Source: Paenibacillaceae bacterium GAS479 (GTDB lineage: Bacteria; Bacillota; Bacilli; Paenibacillales; Paenibacillaceae). From it: a stretch of DNA of 64,000 bases. Below, one piece after another: positions 18,756 through 26,800 of the stretch. A program made the position numbers and the translations under genes. Location: positions 3,678,501-3,742,500 of the forward strand of contig LT629764.1 of NCBI GenBank assembly GCA_900105225.1, given 5' to 3'. The notes under the pieces were generated by a model. The model worked only from the letters and a program-made list of their open reading frames with translations, had not been told where the DNA came from and did not search any database. Position 1 is the first letter of the stretch; each line of letters starts with the position of its first letter.

Positions 18756-18792
18756 AAACGGCTGGCATCCCTTCGCAGGGAGCCAGCCGTTT
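18756..18792. terminator. Bidirectional terminator between the SDR and nifU-like genes
   Basis: An 11-pair stem (18756-18766 with 18782-18792) with an additional inner stem. A run of As on the left and a shorter T-rich tract on the right serve both convergent genes. Confidence 0.85.
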
Positions 18793-18823
18793 CAATTCCG
18801 TTCAAGCGGATATTCAAGCTTGA

Positions 18824-19069
18824 TTAGAATACTTGGACAACCTCTTGTACGCCTTCTACTTCTTCAAGCAGGGCGCGTTCGATACCCGCCTTCAGCGTGA
18901 TCGTGGAGCTAGGGCAGCTACCGCATGCGCCTACGAGACGGAGCTTGATGATGCCGTCTTCAACATCCACGAGCTCTACGTCGCCGCCGTCGCGTTGCAG
19001 GAAGGGACGAAGTTTGTCAAGAACATCCAGTACTTCATCATACATCGTGCTTTGTGCGTTTTCGCTCAT
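18824..19069 (-). CDS. NifU-domain iron-sulfur protein (YutI-like)
   Basis: An 81-residue NifU C-terminal domain protein. The start at 19069 (MSENAQ) follows AAAGGAG by nine bases; the TTG at 19078 is too close to it. The cluster-binding CxxC is GACGSCPSS, and the opening motif [14 protein letters not shown] is typical. It carries or transfers Fe-S clusters in the cytoplasm. The neighbourhood with YuzB, an NDH-2 protein and YutM matches the yutI-yuzB-yutJ-yutM group of B. subtilis. Confidence 0.93.
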   Translation of the reverse strand: MSENAQSTMYDEVLDVLDKLRPFLQRDGGDVELVDVEDGIIKLRLVGACGSCPSSTITLKAGIERALLEEVEGVQEVVQVF

Positions 19070-19190
19070 TGCAATCAACTCCTTTCTTACCTATTATAAT
19101 ACAAAGCAACGTAATTGAAAATGGAGGCGAGTACCGTCCGGGCTGCCGGTTAGTCCGAGACAATTGCTTCCTGTCAAAGGTGGTAAAAGT

Positions 19191-19463
19191 ATGCTGAAGC
19201 CCGTCATCGAATTCTGCTCCGGCAACATGCATCATGGTACGGACCGGCTGATGAGCGCTCTAGAACAGGATGACCGATATGAAGTCATTGAATACGGATG
19301 CCTTGGTAATTGCGGCGAATGTTATCTCTCGCCGTTTGCGATGGTTGACGGCGAGATCATTAGCGCCGAGTCGGTGGAGCAATTGGAAACGGCCCTGCAG
19401 GAGGGCATTATCCGCAAGGCCGCCCAGCGCGAAGCGCTGGACAAGCTGATCGACGATCTATAG
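19191..19463 (+). CDS. YuzB-family (DUF1450) protein
   Basis: A 90-residue protein. Start 19191 (MLKPVIEFC) was chosen because AAAGGTGG lies a few bases upstream. Conserved cysteines appear in IEFCSGNMHHG and EYGCLGNCGECY, the signature of the YuzB/DUF1450 family. The Cys pattern suggests metal or Fe-S binding, but the function is not established. It lies between the NifU-like gene and an NDH-2 gene and ends six bases before the convergent NDH-2 stop, with no terminator between. Confidence 0.88.
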   Translation: MLKPVIEFCSGNMHHGTDRLMSALEQDDRYEVIEYGCLGNCGECYLSPFAMVDGEIISAESVEQLETALQEGIIRKAAQREALDKLIDDL

Positions 19464-19469
19464 ATCGAT

Positions 19470-20537
19470 CTAGCCTGAGTGATTTTTGGAACGCCAGAGC
19501 ACGCCGGTTTTGAGCACTCGCGGCACACGGCCCATTAAGGCCGTTTTGCCCATGAGGCCAAAGCCGGCTTTTTTGCCGAGAGATCCGAGAGTGCCTTTGA
19601 GCTTGATTTTGCCGAGCTTTGGTGTGCGGCCTTTCCAGACCGCCTGCATGATGTCAGCGACCTGCTTGCCCATTGCTCCGGCGAGCTGGCCGCTCGGCGA
19701 GAAGGGTACGGAAGCACAGTCACCGATGACGAACACCTCTGGATGATCGGGCAGCTGATGCAGCTTGTTCAGGACGAGCCGGCCCTGATTGTCTTTGGCG
19801 ACATTCAATTCACGCACAACCTCAACCGGCTGGATGCCGGCCGTCCACACCGTTGCGTCGGTGTAAATTGGCTCCGGCGAATTGCTGTCATGCAGGATGC
19901 TGCCTTCAAGCAGCTTCAGAGAAACATGCCCGCGCATTTCCACATGATGCTCCAGGAACCAAGCTGCCACATACGTCTTGAGCTTCGGTGGAAAAGCTGA
20001 AAGAATACTCGGTCCGCGATCGATGATGCGGATGTTCAGATCCTTACGTGCTTCGCGCAGCTCAGCTGCGATTTCCACACCGCTCAATCCTCCGCCGATG
20101 ATCGATACTTGGCCGTAAGGTTTTACATCTCCCAGCATCTGATACGTCCGACGTGTGGAAGAGAAGGTCTGGATGCTGCTGGAGTATTTTTCAGCTCCAG
20201 GAATGCCATGATAATTATCGGTACAGCCAAGTCCGATCGTCAGCCAGTCGTATGACACCGGGTCTTGACCCTCGAGCAGAATGCGTTTGTTGTCCAGATC
20301 AATGCCGGTTACTTCGCCGTAAGTGATAAGCAGCCGCGAATCACTCGGGAAAGGTACCCGGAGATCGATCTCCGGGGAAGTTCCCGCAGCTAGTGCGTAA
20401 TATTCTGTTTTGAGCCCTTGAAAAGGCATGCGGTCAATAAGGACAATAATCGTGTCCGATGGAATTTCTCCGTCCAGAAGCTCCTGGGCCAGAGCCATGC
20501 CGCCGTATCCGCCGCCCAGAATGACAAAACGTTTCAT
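19470..20537 (-). CDS. NDH-2-like NAD(P)H:FAD oxidoreductase (YutJ-like)
   Basis: A 355-residue two-dinucleotide-binding flavoprotein. The FAD site is VILGGGYGGMAL at the N-terminus, the NAD(P)H site is IIGGGLSGVEIA near residue 150, and the second FAD contact is VFVIGDCAS near 275. It resembles type II NADH dehydrogenases of the YutJ group. Its C-terminus is basic rather than clearly amphipathic, so membrane docking is uncertain. With the Fe-S and menaquinone genes around it, a role in electron entry to menaquinone is likely. Another NDH-2 gene (51432) is in the same window. Confidence 0.88.
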   Translation of the reverse strand: MKRFVILGGGYGGMALAQELLDGEIPSDTIIVLIDRMPFQGLKTEYYALAAGTSPEIDLRVPFPSDSRLLITYGEVTGIDLDNKRILLEGQDPVSYDWLTIGLGCTDNYHGIPGAEKYSSSIQTFSSTRRTYQMLGDVKPYGQVSIIGGGLSGVEIAAELREARKDLNIRIIDRGPSILSAFPPKLKTYVAAWFLEHHVEMRGHVSLKLLEGSILHDSNSPEPIYTDATVWTAGIQPVEVVRELNVAKDNQGRLVLNKLHQLPDHPEVFVIGDCASVPFSPSGQLAGAMGKQVADIMQAVWKGRTPKLGKIKLKGTLGSLGKKAGFGLMGKTALMGRVPRVLKTGVLWRSKNHSG

Positions 20538-20604
20538 TGTATCCCAACCCTTGCTTCACATTTCAGCTAATGGATGAACCTAATATGCTCGCAGCAGACG
20601 CTCT

Positions 20605-21708
20605 TTACTCAAAGACCTTGATCTCATTATAGAATGTATCGCGCTCGACCGGAATGCGGCCTGCACCTTTTATTAACCAGATCAGGTCTTCTCGTGACAA
20701 TCCTTCCGGAGTCAATGCGCCTGCAGCATGGCTGATCCGCTCGCGAACGAGTGTGCCGTGCACGTCGGAAGCGCCCATCGTCAGGGAAACCTGTGTCAAT
20801 TGAGGGCCGATATTAATGAAGTAAGCCTTGATATGATTAAAGTTGTCCAGCATCAGACGGCTGATCGCAATGGTTTTGAGATCCTCGTAGGCCGAGTTGC
20901 GACGGCGGATGCCCGCCTTCGGGCTATGCGGCTGCATGGACAACGGGATGAACACGAGGAAACCGTTCGTTTCGTCTTGAAGCTCGCGGATCGACAGCAT
21001 ATGTTGAATACGCTGCTCGTGAGTTTCAACGGCGCCATAAAGCATCGTTGTATGCGTTTTGATGCCGAGCTGATGCGCTGTGCGATGCACATCCAGGTAT
21101 TGATTCACGTCGGCTTTTTCGACGCGCATCTTTTTGCGGTATTGGTCGGACAGAATTTCTGCACCGCCGCCCGTAAGCGACTCTAGACCCGCCTTCTGCA
21201 GCTCTTGAAGCACCTCGCGATAGCTCAGTCCGCTAATGCGAGAGAAGAAATCGATCTCAGCCGCCGTATACGTCTTAAGCGTCACATGCGGATACTGCTT
21301 TTTGAGCGCGGCGATCGAGTCCACATAGTATTGGAAAGGAACATGCTGGTTATGCCCTCCGACAATATGGAACTCGCGCACCGTTGGCGTAATATGCTTA
21401 TCGACATAATCGATCATCTCTTGCGGCGACAGCGTATAAGCGCCCTCGTCGCCCTGGTCCTTGCGGAAGCTGCAGAACGCACAGTGAGCTTCGCACACAT
21501 TGGTGAAGTAGAGTGTCATCGTATCGATAAAATAAACCTTTTTGCCGTTCTTGCGCAGATTGACCTCATTAGCCATTTGCCCGATGCTGAGCAGATCATC
21601 GGACCGGTACAGGAATACACCGTCTTCGAGGCTGAGCCGCTCGCCCGCGCTGACTTTCTCGCGGATGCCTTGCATGACGGAAGCTTCCGTCGGGGTAATG
21701 ATGTTCAT
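20605..21708 (-). CDS. mqnE: Aminofutalosine synthase MqnE
   Basis: A 367-residue radical SAM enzyme preceded by AAGGAGGT eight bases from its ATG. The cluster motif CEAHCAFC (Cx3Cx2C) is near residue 72. The N-terminal GVFLYRSDDLLSIGQMANEVN segment (split by eye into two pieces) and HIVGGHNQHVPFQYY are typical of MqnE. It joins SAM and 3-[(1-carboxyvinyl)oxy]benzoate into 6-amino-6-deoxyfutalosine, an early step of the futalosine route to menaquinone. MqnC shares the fold, but the length and the GGHNQ region favour MqnE. MqnA, MqnC and MqnD are not in the window. Confidence 0.9.
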   Translation of the reverse strand: MNIITPTEASVMQGIREKVSAGERLSLEDGVFLYRSDDLLSIGQMANEVNLRKNGKKVYFIDTMTLYFTNVCEAHCAFCSFRKDQGDEGAYTLSPQEMIDYVDKHITPTVREFHIVGGHNQHVPFQYYVDSIAALKKQYPHVTLKTYTAAEIDFFSRISGLSYREVLQELQKAGLESLTGGGAEILSDQYRKKMRVEKADVNQYLDVHRTAHQLGIKTHTTMLYGAVETHEQRIQHMLSIRELQDETNGFLVFIPLSMQPHSPKAGIRRRNSAYEDLKTIAISRLMLDNFNHIKAYFINIGPQLTQVSLTMGASDVHGTLVRERISHAAGALTPEGLSREDLIWLIKGAGRIPVERDTFYNEIKVFE

Positions 21709-22214
21709 TTAAAGGACCTCCTTGTCCGGGTATCCTGCGCCCGTCCGGCTGGCCGAGGCGGGCAGTATGATAGAATGGTGTTCAGCAGAGCAGTGGAACT
21801 GTGCAGCGATAGAACGATTGGACTATGAAACGGTGGTTCAGATAGAACAAGGGACGGATAGACGGCTTATCCTTATCTACCTTTGTGAAAAAAAGAACTT
21901 TCCCGCGCGTCTATTGCAAACAAATCGTATTCATTATAAACCTAAGGCTCTAAAGCTTCAACAGTAAAACCGCATTTGGGAAGCGAATGCAGCGATGCCA
22001 ATTGTACCTTGATGTCCTCTCTAAGAGGACGCGGGAAAGGGATAAAGCGGTGCTTGGAAGGTGGATTGTTTGTCTGGGGCGGATTGCTGGGCTGATGAGG
22101 CTGCTTTGAGGAACAGAATGCGGTCATCTCCAGCTGTTCATTAGCTGTCTGTGAATTAAGCTGCCGGAAGCACGCCTTCGGCTTGTCGCTGCAAGCATGT
22201 TGCGCGTTCATCCC
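21709..22214. other. Intergenic, no gene supported
   Basis: About 500 bases upstream of mqnE. Two frames of 80-90 codons exist (21722-21967 plus, 21942-22211 minus), but neither has a well-spaced ribosome site or recognisable motifs. A small GTCCTCT/GAGGAC hairpin lies at 22014-22030. Confidence 0.4.
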
Positions 22215-22243
22215 TTGAGCCTGCGGAAGAAGAGGAGTATACT
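22215..22243 (+). promoter_or_regulatory. Promoter of the HesB/IscA-like gene
   Basis: TTGAGC (22215-22220), a 17-base spacer and TATACT (22238-22243) stand 54 bases before the start. Confidence 0.55.
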
Positions 22244-22297
22244 TGAATTATGTAAGCAAGTGGTTGATTAACGCTTCTGAACAGGAGGATGAAATTC

Positions 22298-22657
22298 ATG
22301 ATCGAGATCAGTGAAACGGCCTCGGATAAAATAAGAGAAATGCTGTCGGCGGAGGAAGGCCAAGGGCTGTTCCTGCGCGTAGGCGTCAAAGAGGGCGGCT
22401 GCAGCGGCTTCTCCTACGGAATGGGCTTCGACGATGAGCAGAAGGAAGACGACCAGGAGCTGGCTGTGAACGGCGTCAAGGTTGTCGTCGACAGTGAGAG
22501 CTCCAAGTACTTGCGCGGCCTGGAGATCGACTGGAAAGAAGGCGCCATGGGCGGCGGCTTCACCATTCACAATCCCAATGCCACGGTAACCTGCGGGTGT
22601 GGATCTAGCTTCCGCACGGCGAGCGATGCTGGTAAGCCTAAGCCGGATGAGTGCTGA
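22298..22657 (+). CDS. HesB/IscA-family iron-sulfur assembly protein (YutM/ErpA-like)
   Basis: A 119-residue A-type Fe-S carrier. Start 22298 was preferred because AGGAGG directly abuts the earlier ATG (22289) but lies nine bases from this one. The three conserved cysteines are in GGCSGFSY and TCGCGSSF. It hands clusters from the SUF scaffold to target proteins. Together with the NifU-like protein at 18824 it forms the Fe-S part of this segment. It is the last conserved chromosomal gene before the accessory region. Confidence 0.93.
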   Translation: MIEISETASDKIREMLSAEEGQGLFLRVGVKEGGCSGFSYGMGFDDEQKEDDQELAVNGVKVVVDSESSKYLRGLEIDWKEGAMGGGFTIHNPNATVTCGCGSSFRTASDAGKPKPDEC

Positions 22658-22764
22658 ACAGCGTAGTGGCGCGGGTTTTGGGGCGTTGATCTGCTTCGTA
22701 ACCTTAGCGCAGGCTCATGCGCACGAGCGTTCGTGGATTACGAATTGCAAGCGTAAAGTTGAGC

Positions 22765-22825
22765 GTTAACAACCCCGATTGATGAATGTTAACAACCCCG
22801 AAATTGGCTTCGGAGGGTTGTGGAT
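22765..22825. repeat. Direct repeat and hairpin at the left edge of the accessory region
   Basis: The 14-base word GTTAACAACCCCGA occurs at 22765-22778 and 22788-22801. The second copy also forms a hairpin with TTCGGAGGGTTG (22809-22820). It lies between the last conserved gene and the recombinase and could be part of an attachment or end site. Confidence 0.4.
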
Positions 22826-22883
22826 CACGGCCTCGGTGACGGTTTTTAGTCCGCGACTAAACCGTTATTGGAGGTCTTTTTTC

Positions 22884-23912
22884 ATGGTATTGAACAAGCG
22901 CATGAGGCGCGTTCCCGTAAACGAAGTAGCAACGCAAAAGTACCCGGACTTGACGTTCGAGCAGGCGATTAGTCTTGTGCTCAGTGCGAAGTTGGCGGAG
23001 GGGCTGCGCGATCGGACGCTAAAAGATTACGCGAAGCATTTCGGCTACTTTACGAACTGGCTGAACGAGTATTATCCGGACTTAACGTCTATTGGCGATA
23101 TCACGACGCCAATCATTCGCGACCATGTCGCTTACATGAAGCATGATCAGCCGCGTTATCTCAGTCATGGTTTCATCGAGCCGAAGTCGGTCGGATTATC
23201 GGACACCACCGTGAATATACGGCTACGGACGCTTAAGGCGATATTTAATCAACTGGAACGCGATGAGTTAATCGGGATGAATCCGCTCTATAAAGTTAGG
23301 TTGTTGCGCAAAGATATCGATTTAACGAACTGTCTGACGGAGGCCGAAGTAAAGGCGATATTGGCCCAACCTAATCAACGCGACTTCGTTGGCTTCCGTG
23401 ATTATTGCGCGATTATATTAATGTTAGACTCCGGTATGAGGATTTCGGAGATGCTCGGACTAAGTATGGCTGACATCGATATTCAATCTCGGTTTATCGA
23501 GCTGAGCGCCGAAAAGAGTAAGAGCCGCAAGCCGCGCCTTGTTCCGATCTCCGCGTATACCGCAAAACTGTTGCTTAAGTTGTACGAAGAAAACCGCGCT
23601 CACTTTACGACGGACCGCCTGTTCCTTTCGGTCTACGGAGAGCCGATCGGTCCAAACCATTTTAACAAGCGGCTCAAATATTACGGGGAAAAGGCCGGCG
23701 TAGCGGGTAAGAAAATGACCGCGCACGTTTACCGCCATACCTGGGCGAAGACGATGGTAACGAACGGGGCCGATCCATTTACGATCCAGAAGATGGGCGG
23801 ATGGGCGGGTATCCGAACGATGAGGCGTTATATCCAAATGAATACGGAGGATATGCGACGTTCTCACGATAAGCATTCGCCGGCCGGTAATTTTATAAAA
23901 AAACGTATATAA
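22884..23912 (+). CDS. Tyrosine recombinase/integrase
   Basis: A 342-residue site-specific recombinase. ATG 22884 was chosen over 22779 because GGAGG precedes it. An N-terminal SAM-like core-binding domain (about 20-140) is followed by the catalytic domain with Arg (SGMRISEML), Lys (EKSKSRKPR), HVYRH, a GGW turn and the nucleophile Tyr in MRRYIQM. All catalytic positions are present, so the enzyme may be active. A second, broken recombinase faces it. This is the probable motor of the integrated region starting near 22.7 kb; its exact target is unknown. Confidence 0.92.
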   Translation: MVLNKRMRRVPVNEVATQKYPDLTFEQAISLVLSAKLAEGLRDRTLKDYAKHFGYFTNWLNEYYPDLTSIGDITTPIIRDHVAYMKHDQPRYLSHGFIEPKSVGLSDTTVNIRLRTLKAIFNQLERDELIGMNPLYKVRLLRKDIDLTNCLTEAEVKAILAQPNQRDFVGFRDYCAIILMLDSGMRISEMLGLSMADIDIQSRFIELSAEKSKSRKPRLVPISAYTAKLLLKLYEENRAHFTTDRLFLSVYGEPIGPNHFNKRLKYYGEKAGVAGKKMTAHVYRHTWAKTMVTNGADPFTIQKMGGWAGIRTMRRYIQMNTEDMRRSHDKHSPAGNFIKKRI

Positions 23913-23940
23913 TACTTTTATTTGAAAAGGGGGATCTAAA

Positions 23941-24333
23941 CTGTGAGGATATATTATGAAGGGATAATATCCAACGGAATATATTTCGAAGTGTTTTCAT
24001 TTTCGTATTGACGGTGACCGGCGAAAGCCCGAGAGTCTGATCTTTATCCGCTTTATGCGCGTGGCCTTCTCACTTGCGTCGGCTATGTAGCATCCAGTGC
24101 ATATATGAATTCAGCACGTCCGAGGTAACAGACGGCAACGTCCGCTGGAGGCCGTTGTTGTCTAGGTATTCGAAGAACGCGAGGACGTGTTCTCGATACA
24201 TTTGTAACGTGCGTGGTGAACGGCCTTCGGCTTCCTTTGCGCGATAAAAAATATCAATGAGGTCGGCGAGTGCCTTGTCGGAGTTCTTTAAGATTCTAGT
24301 GTTTTTGTACTTCTTACCTGTTCTGTTGTCCAT
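23941..24333 (-). pseudogene. Remnant of a second tyrosine recombinase
   Basis: The reading frame from 24333 encodes a core-binding domain (RSPRTLQMYREHVLAFFEYL) and stops at a TGA at 24070-24072. Reading through in the same frame gives LGLSPVTVNTKMKTLRNIFR, plainly the next helices of the same domain. The homology ends about 23965 and no catalytic domain follows. So the gene is broken by one in-frame stop and has lost its 3' two thirds. It is convergent with the intact recombinase and ends about 30 bases from it. Confidence 0.8.
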
Positions 24334-24626
24334 AATGTCCTCCCTGAAAATAGAAAAACCGCCATCGCATAATTGCGTTGACGGTTCGTTAAACTTGCGT
24401 TATTTTGCTTTGCATGCCGGCGATTTGTAACTTGCGTATTTTTCGCGCAATCATATGGACTCGTTCACCTCCCGTTAGTTATTATCGTGAAATTTACGCT
24501 AAAAATTGAGAGTCCGACATCGTATATTAACATAGAAAGTACGTGAGATTACGGTGTTGAGCGCTATTTTCGTTTCTGCCCATAACTGGTAATATTACGG
24601 TAACGAAAATGAGGGAGCGTGTAAAA

Positions 24627-24884
24627 ATGATCCAGAATGCGAAGGAGCCGCGCGCACAGAGGAAGCGCTTGCCCGGTTATCAATACGTTTATTTAGGATG
24701 GGTGGCGGTATTTGGCGCGTTGACCTCTGCGCTCTTTTGGGCGATTCTTTTCAGCGTGGTTGGCGTTATTATCGGTTTTCATGTGTTTCGCAAATATGGG
24801 CGCGAGACGGCCGGTGTAGCGATCATCGTCGGAAATATAGCGGCCATCGCCTTATCCGCGCTATTTGTTACGGATTATATTTAG
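24627..24884 (+). CDS. 85-residue two-helix membrane protein (paralog of 25852-26109)
   Basis: Start 24627 follows GAGGGAG by nine bases. The protein has a basic N-terminus, a first helix after YVYLGWVAVFGA, a second after VGVIIGFHVFRKYGRET and a third hydrophobic stretch at the C-terminus. The block GFHVFRKYGRETAGVAI is shared almost unchanged with the gene at 25852, which also has 85 codons. The family was not recognised; it is probably a DUF-type membrane protein. It may be part of the integrated element. Confidence 0.75.
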   Translation: MIQNAKEPRAQRKRLPGYQYVYLGWVAVFGALTSALFWAILFSVVGVIIGFHVFRKYGRETAGVAIIVGNIAAIALSALFVTDYI

Positions 24885-24988
24885 GATGCGCAATACGCTG
24901 CGGCCAAGAGCGCGGCGGAACTTAATTGGTCGGCTGGCGGATGTACTGCGCGTTGCAAGCGGCCAGGAACCGCAGAATAAATGATAAA

Positions 24989-25026
24989 CGCCCACTTTCG
25001 GACTACTCCGGAGGTGGGCGCATTTT
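24989..25026. terminator. Terminator between convergent genes
   Basis: CGCCCAC (24989-24995) pairs with GTGGGCG (25014-25020), with a CCGG-rich loop and Ts to the right. Confidence 0.75.
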
Positions 25027-25030
25027 TGTT

Positions 25031-25675
25031 CTATTTCTCCCCAACTAACTTAAACTCGCCTGCCGTGTTATCGCCTATTGGGTAGTTCTTTATGGTCAAT
25101 GAGATTTCGGCCGCGCTCCACTCTGGCACATCGACTCCGGTTCCTTGCGATTCATAAATACGCTTAACTTGGTCGATAATTTCTTGACTTTTAGCACGAA
25201 GCTCTCGATCTGGCAAGTCAAATTTTCCCTTGCCAGAATATACTCCGAGCATGTCAGGCTGTGTGTCAAGATCGATAGTGACATACATTTTTTGAGTATC
25301 AGTGCCAGGCATTAAAGTGAGTTTATTGACTACGAAATCATCCGTAACAGCCCCGCCCTCAACTATGTGCTGAATCGCCGCGAGGATCGATAGTTGCCGA
25401 AGTTTTGCAGTATCGGTTTGTAAAGGTGTGATTTTTGAAGTTTCTGCTTGGAGTAAGGATACTTTAACTGATAGGTCCGACATACTCTTAGTTTGGGAGA
25501 CATTAGTTTCCCGCAAATCACCGATTACCATATACATCCAAGTAATTGCCGCTAGTGCAACGCTAACTAATACCATCGCAGCGATAAGAAGCACGTCTTT
25601 TAGCGATACACTTTGTTTCTTCTTAGTTGGGCTATTCTCCTCTAGTATTGCTATTTCGCCCGTGTTAAGTTCCAT
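25031..25675 (-). CDS. Single-helix membrane protein with coiled coil, unknown function
   Basis: A 214-residue protein preceded by GGGAG nine bases from its ATG. A cytoplasmic charged tail (1-25) leads into one helix (about 28-48), then a heptad-like segment (about 55-90, LSVKVSLLQAETSKI) and a mixed extracellular domain of about 120 residues. No family was recognised. It stands between the two paralogous 85-residue membrane protein genes, on the opposite strand, so the three may form one unit of the accessory region. Confidence 0.7.
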   Translation of the reverse strand: MELNTGEIAILEENSPTKKKQSVSLKDVLLIAAMVLVSVALAAITWMYMVIGDLRETNVSQTKSMSDLSVKVSLLQAETSKITPLQTDTAKLRQLSILAAIQHIVEGGAVTDDFVVNKLTLMPGTDTQKMYVTIDLDTQPDMLGVYSGKGKFDLPDRELRAKSQEIIDQVKRIYESQGTGVDVPEWSAAEISLTIKNYPIGDNTAGEFKLVGEK

Positions 25676-25851
25676 CTTTGACCACTCCCACTATAATTTT
25701 CTAAACAAGGATTCGACATCTGGTTTTAAAGTCCTTCAATATGCGGGACTATTTACTTAGTTTATAGTCCTTTAGTTGAACAACGAATACCTGATTGATA
25801 CGGTATGTATAGTTGGTGAAAGGATATTATCTTCAAAAGGAGCGTGCGCGC

Positions 25852-26109
25852 ATGGCGATGGAAACAGCGAAGCGGCGGAAGCCTCTTATGGATAAGGATT
25901 ACGTTATCTACGGTTGGGCAGCCGTAATCGCCACGTTCATAACTCCGCTCATTCTCGGCATTATCTTCGCGGTGGCAGGCGTAATTTGCGGCTATCACGT
26001 TAAAAAGCGCTTCGGACGCGATACTATGGGCGTCGCGATTATGGTCGCTAGTATCGCCGCGCTTCCGTTTATCGCTGCGCTGAAATTTACGATGGCACTC
26101 GTAAATTAA
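25852..26109 (+). CDS. 85-residue two-helix membrane protein (paralog of 24627-24884)
   Basis: Start 25852 (MAMETAKRRKP) follows AAAAGGAG. The protein shares with its paralog the order basic N-terminus, YGWAAVIA helix, GVICGYHVKKRFGRDTMGVAI block and a C-terminal helix. The identical length and the conserved YHVKKRFGRDT loop argue for a functional small family rather than chance frames. A strong terminator follows. The function is unknown. Confidence 0.75.
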   Translation: MAMETAKRRKPLMDKDYVIYGWAAVIATFITPLILGIIFAVAGVICGYHVKKRFGRDTMGVAIMVASIAALPFIAALKFTMALVN

Positions 26110-26143
26110 CGCGGACAAGCATTATGTACAGGCCCGCCAGCAT

Positions 26144-26190
26144 AAAACGAGCGACTTGGGACGGTTAACGCCGCCTGGGTCGCTCGTTTT
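26144..26190. terminator. Terminator after the second 85-residue gene
   Basis: A 12-pair stem (AAAACGAGCGAC 26144-26155 with its complement 26179-26190) with a run of Ts. Confidence 0.85.
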
Positions 26191-26221
26191 CTTCGTTAAG
26201 ACTGCTTTAAATAGTAAAAAG

Positions 26222-26278
26222 ACCGCTCCGGGATACGTTCATGACCTCACATCTTCTCAACACGAAACTTGGAGCGGT
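26222..26278 (-). terminator. Hairpin after the stand-alone IS3 OrfA
   Basis: ACCGCTCC (26222-26229) and GGAGCGGT (26271-26278) form an eight-base inverted repeat. On the minus strand it ends in five Ts, directly after the OrfA stop. Confidence 0.5.
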
Positions 26279-26299
26279 GTTTAAAAATAAACGGGTAAA

Positions 26300-26578
26300 T
26301 CAGTCTCGGTTTTTCGTGAAGAAGTGCATCGCCTTTTTTAGAATTTCATTCTCTTCCAGGAGCTCTCGGTTCATTTCTTCGAGCTTTTTGAGCCTCTCAG
26401 AGTCAACGAACAATTGGGCCTTTTCTCCGTTCTCTGCAAACCGTCTCTTCCAAGTACGAATACTGCCAATGGGGACATCCAGCTCCTTCGAAACTTCAGC
26501 AGGGGTTTTCCTATTTTCTAGCATGTGCTTTACGGTCTGACGTTTAAATTCATCATCAAAATGCTGACGGGTATTCAT
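26300..26578 (-). CDS. IS3-family transposase OrfA without OrfB
   Basis: A 92-residue protein with the helix-turn-helix of IS3-family OrfA (FDDEFKRQTVKHMLENRKTP, then GSIRTWKRRF) and the C-terminal leucine-rich segment LKKLEEMNRELLEENEILKK that normally pairs with OrfB. No DDE-type OrfB follows; instead a terminator-like hairpin begins 22 bases downstream. It is either a fragment of an insertion sequence or a solitary DNA-binding protein. It differs in sequence from the OrfA fragment at 36440. Confidence 0.85.
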   Translation of the reverse strand: MNTRQHFDDEFKRQTVKHMLENRKTPAEVSKELDVPIGSIRTWKRRFAENGEKAQLFVDSERLKKLEEMNRELLEENEILKKAMHFFTKNRD

Positions 26579-26800
26579 GAGACATCTCGCGACCTTGTTT
26601 TGTTAGCGTTATTGTAACAGGCCGCTCTTACGGTGTGTCCACTTTTTAGTCTACATCCAATATCGTCATCTCTGAACCAAATAACGCTTCCCAGTTTTGT
26701 TAGCTGGCTTGAACCCTTGTTTGATGGGAAATAGGCTCTCTGAGTTTCGTTAGATTTAAGGGGGGGGACTTTTGGGACCCCTCTGTTTGTTTGGTGCCAA

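Noticed and set aside
21722-22211. Two frames of 80-90 codons (21722-21967 plus, 21942-22211 minus) upstream of mqnE
   Set aside because: They overlap each other in part, lack well-spaced ribosome sites and show no motif; the composition looks non-coding.
24070-24072. Recoding (selenocysteine or readthrough) of the TGA inside the second recombinase
   Set aside because: The catalytic domain is also missing and no recoding element is visible, so ordinary decay is simpler.
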